Positions 17,395-26,946 are shown, numbered from the stretch's first letter. The stretch: DNA of 64,000 nt from Rheinheimera aquimaris (GCF_020531985.1 NZ_JAJAVQ010000006.1:62001-126000); one strand, 5' to 3'. Notes: generated from the sequence alone by a model not told the origin. Numbers and translations are program-made.

Positions 17395-18837
17395 TTAACG
17401 TGACGAAATAGCCTGCTTAAGCTCGACCAAGGTGCGCCGGTCAAGTACAAGCAGGCTAATGATATAACTTACACTGCCAGCGCCAACCAGCAGAAACAGA
17501 TTGATCAGATTTATTTCTGTCAGGTACAACTTTAACAGAAATACTGTTGCGACCATGATGGCGCCACAACTGACAATTTTGCCGACGCTGCGGACAAATG
17601 TCCCCAATGGAAACTGGAATAGCTTGCTGTACCTGGACAGCACAATAATATAAGCCAGCGGAAAGCCAACAACCCATGCTAAAGCAAGCCCGGTAGCGCC
17701 AAACTGGTGCAGTGACAGCAAAGCTACAGACATAAAGGCAATCAAATACACAGTGTTCACTATTAGATAGTTAATGTGTCCCAACGCTTTAGCTGCCGGC
17801 TGAAATAGCTCCTCACTAAAGCGCAGCGGCATTAACATCAATACCAGTGTAGTGGGAATTATGGCAGCGTCCCATTTGTTACCGATAATTGACGGCAGCA
17901 AATAGTCACTGACCGACGCTAACCCCCAGAAAATAGGCAGCGTGAATATCAAGCCCAAGCGTTGTGCTTTAACAATAAAATGAGTGATCTTAGCTGGTTG
18001 GTCTTGAATTTGAGAAAAAGCCGGGAAAGAAATCTCTTTAATCAGAGGTAGTATTTTCTTCTGTGGCATCAGGGCGAAGTTCAGTGCCACGGTAAATATA
18101 CCTATCTCAGCAGTACTAAGTAGCAAGCCACCAATTGCAATGTCCAAATGAATGAAAACATACCACAGTAGGGTGAAAACGGACATTAAGCCACCGAAGC
18201 GGATAAGCGGCAGGCTATCGCGGACTCTGAATGTCGGTAAGCAGGGGGCTGGGTGGTAAATCAATAAAAGGGTTACTCTTAGCGCTATCGCAATAATTTC
18301 GCCATAAACCAAAGCCCAAAACCCATAACCGTAAATCGCCAGTAGCAGGGTACTGATTGCTGCAACGATGTTTGAGACTGCTGCAATCAGAGCAAGCTTT
18401 TTAAATGCCATTTGTCGCCTTAACAGTGCAGTAGGAACTGTTTCCAGTGCCAGCAGCAGAAAGCACCAGGCGTTCACTTTTAATACATCGGCCACATAAG
18501 CGTTGTTGTATAAATGCGCCACCGTATCAGCGAGCAGATACTGACAACAAAACAACAGTGTGTATATGCTGAGCGTTACACCGAAATAAGAAGATATGGC
18601 TGAGCGTTCTAAGGTTTTTGCTTGTATAAGTGGGCTTACTGCAATAGTAGATGCGATGGTCATTAATAAACTGAAAAGAATATCCGCCAAAGCGACTATG
18701 CCGTAGTCTTCAGGCGTCAGGATGCGGATAACCCAGAATGTTAGTACCCAGCGTAAAGTTTGTGTTGTTGCTCTTCCCAGTGCTACCCATTTAAGCGAGT
18801 GCAACACTTTGTTCTTAAGCGCGTTGTTATCGCTCAT
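17395..18837 (-). CDS. Polysaccharide flippase, Wzx/MATE-like
   Basis: 480 aa with about twelve to fourteen membrane segments and the N-terminus LKWVALGRATTQTLRWVLTF typical of lipopolysaccharide biosynthesis flippases. It should move undecaprenyl-linked repeat units from the cytoplasmic to the periplasmic face of the inner membrane. Conserved features include VIRILTPEDYGIVALADILFS, LLRRQMAFKKLALI and the FPAFSQIQD loop. It is transcribed towards the polymerase gene, with a 2-bp gap between convergent stops. The gene upstream on the same strand is the initiating sugar transferase, about 110 bp away. Confidence 0.87.
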   Translation of the reverse strand: MSDNNALKNKVLHSLKWVALGRATTQTLRWVLTFWVIRILTPEDYGIVALADILFSLLMTIASTIAVSPLIQAKTLERSAISSYFGVTLSIYTLLFCCQYLLADTVAHLYNNAYVADVLKVNAWCFLLLALETVPTALLRRQMAFKKLALIAAVSNIVAAISTLLLAIYGYGFWALVYGEIIAIALRVTLLLIYHPAPCLPTFRVRDSLPLIRFGGLMSVFTLLWYVFIHLDIAIGGLLLSTAEIGIFTVALNFALMPQKKILPLIKEISFPAFSQIQDQPAKITHFIVKAQRLGLIFTLPIFWGLASVSDYLLPSIIGNKWDAAIIPTTLVLMLMPLRFSEELFQPAAKALGHINYLIVNTVYLIAFMSVALLSLHQFGATGLALAWVVGFPLAYIIVLSRYSKLFQFPLGTFVRSVGKIVSCGAIMVATVFLLKLYLTEINLINLFLLVGAGSVSYIISLLVLDRRTLVELKQAISSR

Positions 18838-18945
18838 TCTGATTAGATGCGCCTATTATCAAGAAACAATGTCATTATTGGGTTATACAGCGATTAAATA
18901 GTGTACGGTAAATAGTCAGACCCTTGTAATTAGACAAACGGGGAC

Positions 18946-20352
18946 TTAACGTCCCCGGCCAAACAATACTATTTCAACTGTGCGGATCAAGATAACAAGA
19001 TCAAGCATCAGGCTGCGATGCTTTATATAATACAGATCGAACTTCAATTTTTCCTGAGCATCTTCCGCTGTAGAACCGTAAGGATATTTTAGCTGCGCCC
19101 ACCCAGTGAGCCCCGGTTTTACATTGTGACGGTTGTTATAGTACGGAATGTCTTTCGCCAGCTGGACAACAAACTCTGGTCTCTCCGGCCGTGGCCCAAC
19201 AAATCCCATCTCACCTTTTAAAACGTTAAACAGCTGAGGCAGCTCATCAATACGGTACTTACGGATAAACTGACCTACGCGGGTAACTCGACTATCATTG
19301 GCTGAGGCCCACTGAGCACCGTTTTTCTCCGCGTCGGGTCGCATGCTGCGGAATTTCAAAATATAAAAAGGGTTTCCATCGATGCCAACACGTATCTGCC
19401 GGTAAAAAATAGATACTGAGTGCTTCCTGCCATCTTCAAGATATATAAGCAGTGCTGTTATCAGCATAATTGGCCAGGTAACCAACAATAATGACACCGC
19501 AAGCACGACATTTAGCAGGTAACCCAAACTCGTTCTGAAGCGAGGGTTAGACGATAAGCCGTTTGAGTGAATAATCCAGCTTGGATAGATCAGGTTAACA
19601 GCAATCTGACCTGTTTCGTTCTCAATGAAATCGAGTATCTCAATAATATCGATGCCACGTGTTTTACACTTAAACAATGCTTCTACGGGCAGCATATTGC
19701 GACGTTCATCACATGCAATAACCAGCTGATCAATTTTATTTTCCATAACAAATTTGAACAGGTCATTACTGTAATCAATAGTTAGCTGGCGTTGAGGTTG
19801 AATTGCGGCCGATTTATCACCCTCGACCCGGACATAACCTACGATTTCAAAATCGCGTCTGTCTACATTGCGACGCATTCTGCGCTCGATAATTGAAGCC
19901 CGTTCCCCTGCGCCAAGCACCAGGACTCTGCGACGGCTTATACGATTGATATCATGGTACTGGCAAAATGCCCGGAAAGCAGATATCAGCACTGCAGCAA
20001 TCAATGATGCCCATAGCAAATATAAGCTACCAATTCTGAAAGCCGGGAACAGCTGAAATATGATGAACTCTAGCAATATGGCGCTGAACAACAGTGTGAT
20101 AACAACGCGCTTTACTATTCCTTTATGGCCTTCGCGCAGTTTATGGTCGTATAAGCCGACCGACAGCGCACATAACATAACAGCCGCAGAAAATATAACT
20201 ATATTCACTAACTGAATATCTAGAGATACCGGAGAGTAACTGGAGTGGTACAGAGAACTCGCTAACCAGCTCGACAGACAAAGAAGAGCCAATTCACCTG
20301 ACAAGAAAAGTTTGTCAGCAATAGATTTCCTTCCATAGCGACTAGCATTCAT
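18946..20352 (-). CDS. Initiating sugar transferase, PEP-CTERM/XrtA type (TIGR03013-like)
   Basis: Polyprenyl-phosphate hexose-1-phosphate transferase that starts the repeat unit on undecaprenyl phosphate. Four N-terminal membrane segments are followed by a CoA-binding-like Rossmann domain (RVLVLGAGERASIIERRMRR), a fifth membrane segment (VVLAVSLLLVTWPIMLI) and the bacterial sugar transferase domain with KFRSMRPDAEKNGAQWA, RKYRIDELPQLFNVLKGEMG, FVGPRPERPEF and KPGLTGWAQLKYPYG. The longest frame begins at 20382; I prefer the ATG at 20352 (468 aa, MNASRYGRKS), which has AAGGA about 10 nt upstream. It diverges from the export lipoprotein gene; the roughly 190-bp gap between them must hold both promoters, though I see no consensus pair. 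Confidence 0.88.
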   Translation of the reverse strand: MNASRYGRKSIADKLFLSGELALLCLSSWLASSLYHSSYSPVSLDIQLVNIVIFSAAVMLCALSVGLYDHKLREGHKGIVKRVVITLLFSAILLEFIIFQLFPAFRIGSLYLLWASLIAAVLISAFRAFCQYHDINRISRRRVLVLGAGERASIIERRMRRNVDRRDFEIVGYVRVEGDKSAAIQPQRQLTIDYSNDLFKFVMENKIDQLVIACDERRNMLPVEALFKCKTRGIDIIEILDFIENETGQIAVNLIYPSWIIHSNGLSSNPRFRTSLGYLLNVVLAVSLLLVTWPIMLITALLIYLEDGRKHSVSIFYRQIRVGIDGNPFYILKFRSMRPDAEKNGAQWASANDSRVTRVGQFIRKYRIDELPQLFNVLKGEMGFVGPRPERPEFVVQLAKDIPYYNNRHNVKPGLTGWAQLKYPYGSTAEDAQEKLKFDLYYIKHRSLMLDLVILIRTVEIVLFGRGR

Positions 20353-20544
20353 TTTTACGACATCCTTGTGCATCCATTGCAATTATGCTTTTTACTACAC
20401 TACCGTTGTATCAAGCGAGCTTAGTTTAGCCCAGATCGTACAGCTTTTACAGATAGAACCAAAAATTAATTTGCAATTCTCACGTCAAAGGAGCGAATAT
20501 ATAGGCTATATTCAGATCGAATTTGCAAAAGGATGAGCATTATT

Positions 20545-21174
20545 ATGGCATTAGTAGCATCTTGGAAAAGTGGTATTACACTATTTTTTTTAGCCTTAAT
20601 AACCGGTTGTAGCAGCACTTATTTGCCCAACGCGACAGTTCATAACTCTCTTACTACCTCAGTAAATAACTACCAGTACCTGATTGGTCCTAATGACAGT
20701 GTCACTATATTCGTCTGGCGAAATCCAGAGCTGTCGGGCAGTTTTATTGTCAGGCCAGATGGTAAAATTTCTACTTCGTTAGTTGAAGACGTGGCCGTAA
20801 GCGGTAAGACACCTACTCAGTTGGCGCGAGAGATGGAGTCGATATTAAGTAAGTACATCCGCGATCCTGTTGTAACAGTGTCAGTAACGAATTTCGTCGG
20901 TCCTTACAGCGAGCAAATAAGGGTTATAGGTGCAGCTGCAAATCCTCAGGCGATTAGTTACAGAGAATATATGACCCTGCTGGACCTGATGATTGCTGTC
21001 GGCGGCCTGACTGAATTCGCCGATGGAAATGCTGCAAAACTGGTTCGGGTTTCCAATGGAACGCAATTGACTTATGATCTTAGGTTGGACGATTTAATCC
21101 GTGATGGTAACATCGCTGCCAACGTTGATATGCTGCCAGGCGATGTTGTGATAATCCCTGAGGCATGGTTTTAA
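20545..21174 (+). CDS. Polysaccharide export lipoprotein, Wza-like (XrtA locus)
   Basis: Outer-membrane polysaccharide export (OPX) protein. The signal peptide ends in lipobox LITGC, so the mature protein is a lipoprotein. The poly-export domain is clear: YLIGPNDSVTIFVWRNPELS, VRPDGKISTSLVEDVAVSG, then an SLBB-like segment with EQIRVIGAAANPQAI and LDLMIAVGGLTEFADGNAAK. The length of about 210 aa fits the short XrtA-linked subfamily, not full-length Wza. Two in-frame ATGs exist: 20533 lies directly on the AAAAGGA and cannot use it, while 20545 lies about 11 nt downstream of it, so 20545 is preferred. It heads the export/chain-length/kinase/barrel run. Confidence 0.88.
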   Translation: MALVASWKSGITLFFLALITGCSSTYLPNATVHNSLTTSVNNYQYLIGPNDSVTIFVWRNPELSGSFIVRPDGKISTSLVEDVAVSGKTPTQLAREMESILSKYIRDPVVTVSVTNFVGPYSEQIRVIGAAANPQAISYREYMTLLDLMIAVGGLTEFADGNAAKLVRVSNGTQLTYDLRLDDLIRDGNIAANVDMLPGDVVIIPEAWF

Positions 21175-21213
21175 AACGCTGTCATAAGTAGTAATGCCGT
21201 CATGGAGTGACAA

Positions 21214-22779
21214 ATGAAACAACTTACAGAAGCTATTGAGCAGATTTCAACCTACAGCCGTGGTATATGGCTACACCGGCGTTATGTCATCATAACTGCC
21301 TGGCTGGCTTGTATACTCGGCTGGTATGTCGTGCATGAGCTTCCTCCTGTATACGAAGCTGAGTCTAAGCTATACGTCGAAACTGAAACGATGCTGGAGC
21401 CATTGCTCAAAGGTATTGCCATCAGAAATAATCAGGATCAGGAGATTAAGCTACTGGCCAGAACGTTACTCAGTCGCCCTAATCTAAAGAAAATAGCCCG
21501 TGAAACCGACCTTGATATCGAAGCGGTAAATGATAAACAGTACGAAGCTTTGATCGACTCTCTGATGGAAGATATTGTTATCGCGTCTTCTGGTCGTGAG
21601 AACATTTACGTCATTACCTATCACAACCGCTCTCCTCAGCTTGCATTAAAGGTTGTGCAGGCCACCTTGAATACCTTTGTTGAAAATAGATTGGGTACTT
21701 CCAGAGCAGATTCTAAAGGTGCCGAGAAGTTTCTCAGTGAGCAGATTGCTGAATATGAAGCGAGGCTGATTGAGGCGGAGCGTAAGCTATCTGAATTCAA
21801 AAAGAATAAGATGTTCATGATGCCAAGCGCGGAGAGCAATTACTATGCCCGGCTCAGTGCAGAGAAGCAGAACCTTGAAACTGCCACGCTGGAGTTACAA
21901 CAACTGGAGACTCGTTTGGAATTAGCGCGAGCACAGCTTGTGCCTGTTTCACAAAATGGCGCATCCGTCGTTCCTCCGGATTTTGTAACGCCGTTCGATG
22001 AACGTATCGCATCACTGAATACCAATCTTGACAACTTGCTAATAAAGTTCACGGAAAACCATCCTGATGTAGTGGAAACACAAAGGCTGTTAAGTTTTCT
22101 CAAAAAGCAACGAGAAGAAATGCTGGCCGAACTTGCATCAAGTGAGCAAAGTACAGGTACGGCTAATGAATATATCCAGCAGCTTAAGCTTAATGTTTCC
22201 GAGCTGGAGTCTCAGGTGGCGTCAGCTTCAGTCAAAGTCGATGCTTATGCCCGCAAAGTGAAAGAGTTTGAAAGTCGCTTAAGCCAAATACCTGAAATTG
22301 AAGCGGAATTTACCGGACTTAACCGGGATTATGAAATTAACCGCTCCCAGTATGAAGCGCTGCTTACCCGTAGAGAAGCCGCTGAGCTGGCAAGGAAAGC
22401 TGACGTATCAGAGCAGGATGTTCAGTTCAGAGTCATAGATCCTCCACGGGTACCTATCACCCCCTCAGGCCCGAAACGACTATTGCTTTATACTGCGGTG
22501 TTACTTGGCGGATGTTTCCTCGGTATAGCTGTGGCTTTTATACGCAGTCAAATATCGCCGACGCTTATTACAGCGTCACAATTAAAAACCATCTCTGAAA
22601 TTCCAGTGTTCGGTTTAGTATCGCATACGAATAAACAGCAATTGATTCGCAATATGCGCATGCATTTCATTTATTTCGTGCTGTTAACAGGAACGTTGTT
22701 TGCCGTATATGCAATGATCATGGTTAGCGAGTTGCTTTTTGGTGGTACAGCAGAAACGATATCGAGGGTTTTTAAGTGA
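21214..22779 (+). CDS. Polysaccharide chain-length determinant, XrtA-locus type (Wzz-like)
   Basis: Inner-membrane polysaccharide co-polymerase of 521 aa. A first membrane helix (YVIITAWLACILGWYVV) is followed by the Wzz domain (LPPVYEAESKLYVETETMLE), a long coiled-coil region of about 200 residues rich in Glu/Lys/Leu (FLSEQIAEYEARLIEAERKL and onward), FTGLNRDYEINRSQYEALL with a proline-rich segment (DPPRVPITPSGPKR), and a second membrane helix. A further hydrophobic segment near the C-terminus (FVLLTGTLFAVYAMIMV) is characteristic of the PEP-CTERM subfamily. GGAGTG lies 6 nt before the ATG. It overlaps the tyrosine kinase start by 4 nt, which supports kinase-regulated chain length. Confidence 0.9.
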   Translation: MKQLTEAIEQISTYSRGIWLHRRYVIITAWLACILGWYVVHELPPVYEAESKLYVETETMLEPLLKGIAIRNNQDQEIKLLARTLLSRPNLKKIARETDLDIEAVNDKQYEALIDSLMEDIVIASSGRENIYVITYHNRSPQLALKVVQATLNTFVENRLGTSRADSKGAEKFLSEQIAEYEARLIEAERKLSEFKKNKMFMMPSAESNYYARLSAEKQNLETATLELQQLETRLELARAQLVPVSQNGASVVPPDFVTPFDERIASLNTNLDNLLIKFTENHPDVVETQRLLSFLKKQREEMLAELASSEQSTGTANEYIQQLKLNVSELESQVASASVKVDAYARKVKEFESRLSQIPEIEAEFTGLNRDYEINRSQYEALLTRREAAELARKADVSEQDVQFRVIDPPRVPITPSGPKRLLLYTAVLLGGCFLGIAVAFIRSQISPTLITASQLKTISEIPVFGLVSHTNKQQLIRNMRMHFIYFVLLTGTLFAVYAMIMVSELLFGGTAETISRVFK

Positions 22780-23696
22780 GTATTATAGAAAAAGCACTGG
22801 ATAAACAGCTGTCTGTTAAAGATGCTTCAGCATCAAACCAATCCGAATCGCAAGCACGTGAAGAAACAGCACCTAGAGAAAGTATTCCTGAGCGAGCGGG
22901 AAGCGTAGCTGAAACAAGGCCATTTGCACCCGAAAACTCGGTAGACCAAGGTAGCCAAGGCAGTTCCCGTAGCGTGGAGTTAGATTTGGCAGATCTCGAA
23001 AGACGCCATTTTGTTTCTTTGTCGCCTAAACGCCGCGTAATAAATGAAGAATTTAGTGTTATAAAGCGCAAGCTTATTAATAATGCCTTTGGCCCATTAA
23101 GTAAGTCATTGAAACACTCAAACTTAATTTTGGTAAGTAGTTCCCGCCCCGGAGAGGGAAAAACCTTCACCTCTATTAATCTGGCGTTGAGTATAGCCCT
23201 TGAGCAAGATAAAACTGTGTTGCTGGTCGACACAGATGTTCTCAGACCCCAGGTCGCTAAGACACTTGGCATAGAGAATGACCTGGGGCTGACTGATTAC
23301 CTGTCTTCAGATAACATTGATGTACAGGATATTATTTTGTCGACCAATGTTGAACGTTTGAAGGTAATTACTGCCGGTCGGGCTCACCATTTGTCTACAG
23401 AGCTTTTGGCCAGCCAGAAAATGGCCGATCTTGCCAGAGAGTTTGCCACGCGCTACAAAGACCGGATCGTGTTGTTTGATGCACCGCCTTTATTGGGGGT
23501 CAACGAAACAGCAGTGGTCGCTATGATGTGCGGGCAGGCGATTATTGTACTCGAAGAGAACAGATCTAAACTGTCTGAAATTGAGCAATCAATAGCCTTA
23601 ATACCACCAGAGATCGCTGTGGGATTTGTCATTAATAAAGCCCACCGTACTCAGATTGGCGATTATGGATACGGATATTACTATGGTGGTGCCTAA
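22776..23696 (+). CDS. XrtA-associated tyrosine autokinase (BY-kinase)
   Basis: Cytoplasmic P-loop tyrosine kinase that partners the membrane chain-length protein. The variable N-terminus is Ser/Glu-rich; the kinase core has Walker A SSRPGEGKT (about residues 122-130), Walker A' LLVDTDVLRP (about 149-158) and Walker B IVLFDAPPLL. The C-terminus ends GDYGYGYYYGGA, a cluster of five tyrosines that would be the autophosphorylation tail. The start is GTG at 22776, overlapping the upstream stop (GTGA), which gives MSIIEKALDK, the usual opening of this subfamily. The codons for the Tyr tail overlap the start of the next gene. The transmembrane activator is separate, as in Firmicute-type systems. 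Confidence 0.9.
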   Translation: MSIIEKALDKQLSVKDASASNQSESQAREETAPRESIPERAGSVAETRPFAPENSVDQGSQGSSRSVELDLADLERRHFVSLSPKRRVINEEFSVIKRKLINNAFGPLSKSLKHSNLILVSSSRPGEGKTFTSINLALSIALEQDKTVLLVDTDVLRPQVAKTLGIENDLGLTDYLSSDNIDVQDIILSTNVERLKVITAGRAHHLSTELLASQKMADLAREFATRYKDRIVLFDAPPLLGVNETAVVAMMCGQAIIVLEENRSKLSEIEQSIALIPPEIAVGFVINKAHRTQIGDYGYGYYYGGA

Positions 23697-25278
23697 GCAA
23701 CCTTTGCGGGTTTGGCCGACTGTAGTTGCCTGTTGCCTGCTTGGTAATATTGCGTATGCAGGCGATTGGCAGCTCAATCCCGGTATAATCGCTGACAGCT
23801 ATCTTTACCAACTTAAGCAACAGGATTATGCAAGCTGGGACGAGGGCGCTGCATTAGCGTTGTCACCTAATGTCGAATTGCTTTTCAATAGTAAGCATTT
23901 GCAAACCGCGCTTGACTGGCGGCAAAAGCATATTTTTTATGACGACAAACAGCGTGACGATAGGTCGCTAGATTACATAAACTTTAATAACCGGTTATCA
24001 GCATTTGACAATAGGCTGTCGTGGACGGTTAACGGCAGTGAAAGTTATCGAATTCGTAATTCGCAGCGCGGCATTTTTGCTGATGAAATCACCGGTTTTT
24101 CAGATTTAAGTAAGACCCGGAATCTGGGAACTTCACTGGCTGTTCGTACCGCTCCTCACCGTGACACTCAAAGCGCATTAAGTTTGACTGCCCGAAAAAT
24201 TGACTCGGAACGTCCAGACAATGATGATGCGTTGGGGAATTTTAGCAACGAATTTTATGCTGCGGATTTTGCAATTGGCAAGCGCAGGCGTGATAGCACG
24301 TTTTACTGGCAGTTTAATAGTCGTTATTCAGAAAGTGCCAGAGATGCAGGAAATGATTTGACGTCAGAGAACGCTGATCTGACCGTCGGAGTGCCAGTCT
24401 TACGTAAGTTAGCCTGGATTAGCAGAGCACGGTACGAAAATAATGACCTTTTTACAAACTACACTAATAAGTTCCGTTCTGTCGGAACAGGATTAGAATA
24501 TCGCTTCGGTAATGTTTCTTATGTGAATGCCACTTATAACTGGTATCGTCAACAGCAGTTGCTGGAGGAGGAAGACAGTTACTGGGCTTTTGACATGTTG
24601 CTGGCACCAACGAGACGAACTTCTTTGCAGGTTACTGTAGATCGTCGTTATTACGGCCGGTCAGTTGAAGTAGCTGGCAGTTATCGCTTACAGCGTTTAT
24701 CCGCAAGGCTAACCTATAATGAACGTGTCACTGTTACCAACGGGCTTGATCAGATATTTAACGATTTGGGTCTGTTTGTATGTCCCGGTGCATTTAGCGA
24801 TATTACTGATTGTTTCGTTCCCCCGTCTGCAAACTATCAGCTGTTGCCAGGTGAGTCGCTACAGAACTTTATCGAAACAGATATTGAGATCAGTGAAAAC
24901 GTGGTTTTGCGAAAGGGAGGTTCTTTTAGTCTGGCTTATGACCGGAATCGTCTGACGTTGGGTTTAAACTTACGTCGCACAGAAGATGAGTATGTTGAAA
25001 GTAACCGGCTGAATAAGACTAAAGGGGCATCTTTGAATGCAAGCTGGAGGCTAACGCCGCTGATGACATTAACGTCAGAGATAAATTTTTATGAAATAGA
25101 GTACTCTCTGGAAGATCGTAAAGATCAAAATCTTCAGTTTAAAGGCGGACTTAAGGTTGAACTGAATGAGCATTCAGATGTTTCTGTCAATCTAAGACGT
25201 GTAGAGCGTGATTCAAATCAGCAGCAGTTCGATTTACAGGAAAACCGGGTCTGGTTTAGCTACGAATATCAGTTTTGA
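23683..25278 (+). CDS. XrtA/PEP-CTERM-associated outer-membrane beta-barrel protein
   Basis: About 530 aa, dominated by alternating hydrophobic/polar strands and aromatic residues, ending VWFSYEYQF with a terminal Phe as in outer-membrane barrels. A signal peptide (PTVVACCLLGNIAYAGDW) precedes the mature part. It matches the uncharacterised barrel family found next to the kinase in exosortase loci (TIGR03016-like); a role in EPS passage or secretion across the outer membrane is inferred. Frames open further back at 23626 and 23665, but the ATG at 23683 has GGAT about 8 nt upstream and gives a normal signal peptide. Even so it overlaps the kinase gene by 14 nt. Confidence 0.82.
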   Translation: MVVPKQPLRVWPTVVACCLLGNIAYAGDWQLNPGIIADSYLYQLKQQDYASWDEGAALALSPNVELLFNSKHLQTALDWRQKHIFYDDKQRDDRSLDYINFNNRLSAFDNRLSWTVNGSESYRIRNSQRGIFADEITGFSDLSKTRNLGTSLAVRTAPHRDTQSALSLTARKIDSERPDNDDALGNFSNEFYAADFAIGKRRRDSTFYWQFNSRYSESARDAGNDLTSENADLTVGVPVLRKLAWISRARYENNDLFTNYTNKFRSVGTGLEYRFGNVSYVNATYNWYRQQQLLEEEDSYWAFDMLLAPTRRTSLQVTVDRRYYGRSVEVAGSYRLQRLSARLTYNERVTVTNGLDQIFNDLGLFVCPGAFSDITDCFVPPSANYQLLPGESLQNFIETDIEISENVVLRKGGSFSLAYDRNRLTLGLNLRRTEDEYVESNRLNKTKGASLNASWRLTPLMTLTSEINFYEIEYSLEDRKDQNLQFKGGLKVELNEHSDVSVNLRRVERDSNQQQFDLQENRVWFSYEYQF

Positions 25279-25305
25279 CACTGGTATTCGTAGCTAAACA
25301 TCATA

Positions 25306-26301
25306 TCAATCAAAAGGTTTGCTTTCTTTTTGCTGCAATGCCTTTTGTTGTTTCTTCAGCAGCTCGTCCATCTCTTGCAGTAATTTCAGTTTTTCTTCAA
25401 TCATGGAGTTTAGCGCGGTAGAAACATTATGGCTTATGCCTGTGTTATCTGCAGCAGAACTAGGGGGCATTGGCGCTGAAGGGTGCAGATTAGCAACCTC
25501 CTGGTTAATTTCTGCAATAACCAGTTGTACATCATCAGTGTTCAACTGTTTTTTGTCTTCGAGATAGCCGTATAGCAGCACTCTGTCCATCAGGGTATTT
25601 ATTTTACGCGGAATGCCTTTGCTTTGCTGGTGAATAAACGGATAGCAGTCTTCGTGGATTATTGAACTGTCGGCCCCGGCTTGCTGCAAACGATATTGAA
25701 TATAGGCTTTAGTATCATCAGGTTGGAGTGCCGATAAATTTGACGACGCAATAATCCGTTGCCTGAACTGCTCCATATCCGGCGACTGGATAATGGCATT
25801 TAATTCATTTTGCCCCAGTAAAAAGCTCTGTAGCAGAGGCTTGCCGTTGAACTGAAAGTTAGACAACATACGCAACTCTTCAATAGACGCAAGTGGCAGA
25901 TTCTGCGCTTCGTCTACCAGTAGCAATGCGCGGCGGTGCTGAGCATGTAGCCGTTTCAGATAGCTGTATATGGCATCCAGGTAGCTGGCTTTTGTATGCT
26001 CCGTCACGACCAGATTAAAGCTCGACGCCACCATGCGGATCAGATCGTCCGGTTCCAGCTTAGATGTGACGATTTGCTTGGCAATAATTTCATCTTGATT
26101 CAGCTGATTTAGTAGCTGGTTTGCAATAGTGGTTTTACCGGTGCCTACGTCACCGGTGATGACAATAAACCCTTCTCCCTGAGACAGGCCGTATTGAAGA
26201 TAGGCGAGGGCACGCTTATGTAGCTTGCTGGCGTAAAACCAATTGGGGGTAGGAGTAAGTTGAAAGGGCCTTTCCCTGAATCCATAGTACTTCTCGTACA
26301 T
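25306..26301 (-). CDS. XrtA-locus AAA ATPase (ExeA/GspA-like secretion ATPase)
   Basis: 331 aa AAA ATPase. It starts MYEKYYGFRERPFQLTPTPN, the N-terminus of the ExeA/GspA and PEP-CTERM-locus ATPases; Walker A is ITGDVGTGKTTIANQ, Walker B is RRALLLVDEAQNLP, sensor-like LLGQNELNAII and an arginine-rich second region follow. The C-terminal 70 residues are a Glu/Lys/Gln-rich coiled coil. ExeA proteins also carry a peptidoglycan-binding domain, which is absent here. The frame opens at 26391, but the ATG at 26301 has AAAGGA about 9 nt upstream and matches the family start. It is convergent with the barrel gene (27-bp gap). Its exact role in EPS export is unknown. Confidence 0.87.
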   Translation of the reverse strand: MYEKYYGFRERPFQLTPTPNWFYASKLHKRALAYLQYGLSQGEGFIVITGDVGTGKTTIANQLLNQLNQDEIIAKQIVTSKLEPDDLIRMVASSFNLVVTEHTKASYLDAIYSYLKRLHAQHRRALLLVDEAQNLPLASIEELRMLSNFQFNGKPLLQSFLLGQNELNAIIQSPDMEQFRQRIIASSNLSALQPDDTKAYIQYRLQQAGADSSIIHEDCYPFIHQQSKGIPRKINTLMDRVLLYGYLEDKKQLNTDDVQLVIAEINQEVANLHPSAPMPPSSAADNTGISHNVSTALNSMIEEKLKLLQEMDELLKKQQKALQQKESKPFD

Positions 26302-26564
26302 AGCGTATAATCCTTTAGCAAAGTTCAGCAGCGGTGCTGCTGAGGTCAACGTTAGCGATAGTCTATACAAAAACACGTATGAACACGACATTCTGTGGTA
26401 GCTACTGTGGGAGTTTTTTCTGTTTGAGGCAAAATAAACATCAGCCTCTTGTGCTATAGCTTGAGTAAACCATTCTAAAAACAGCTAATTTTTGCCAAAT
26501 TTGCTGGTTAATTCATCGTTGCGTTTAAAAAGTGTCCGAACAATCAAGGCGGCAGAAAAAACTG

Positions 26565-26593
26565 TTGACACATTTTCGGTGGCACCCTAGAAT
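26565..26593 (+). promoter_or_regulatory. Sigma-70 promoter of the tRNA-Ala/tRNA-Glu operon
   Basis: Perfect -35 TTGACA (26565-26570), 17-nt spacer, -10 TAGAAT (26588-26593), followed by a GC-rich discriminator (GCGCCCC). Transcription should start near 26600, about 40 nt before tRNA-Ala. A strong promoter with a GC discriminator is the pattern expected for stable-RNA genes under stringent (ppGpp/DksA) control. Confidence 0.85.
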
Positions 26594-26642
26594 GCGCCCC
26601 GTGTTCAGCGCTAATGCAAGTTAGCGAAAGACATAAAAGTGT

Positions 26643-26718
<76 letters not shown>

Positions 26719-26732
26719 AGATTTTTTAGTGC

Positions 26733-26808
26733 GTCCCCTTCGTCTAGAGGCCTAGGACACCGCCCTTTCACGGCGGTAACAGGGGTTCGAATCCCCTAGG
26801 GGACGCCA
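26733..26808 (+). tRNA. tRNA-Glu (anticodon TTC), copy 1
   Basis: 76 nt with encoded CCA. The acceptor stem pairs GTCCCCT with AGGGGAC; the anticodon arm is CCGCC CTTTCAC GGCGG with anticodon TTC; the T loop is GTTCGAATC. The sequence is identical to copies 2 and 3. Confidence 0.97.
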
Positions 26809-26842
26809 ATAAATCTGCACTTTTTTGAATGAATGTTTTTGC

Positions 26843-26918
26843 GTCCCCTTCGTCTAGAGGCCTAGGACACCGCCCTTTCACGGCGGTAACAGGGGTTCGA
26901 ATCCCCTAGGGGACGCCA
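26843..26918 (+). tRNA. tRNA-Glu (anticodon TTC), copy 2
   Basis: Identical to copy 1, 34 nt after it. The 2 bases before the mature 5' end (GC) are also shared with copy 1, consistent with tandem duplication. Confidence 0.97.
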
Positions 26919-26946
26919 CTTCATCATTCAAAATCACTGTTACTGT

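Noticed and set aside
20455-20532. Possible sigma-70 promoter before the export lipoprotein
   Set aside because: TTGCAA (20471) and the TATATA near 20498 are 21 nt apart; no pair has normal spacing, so no feature was called.
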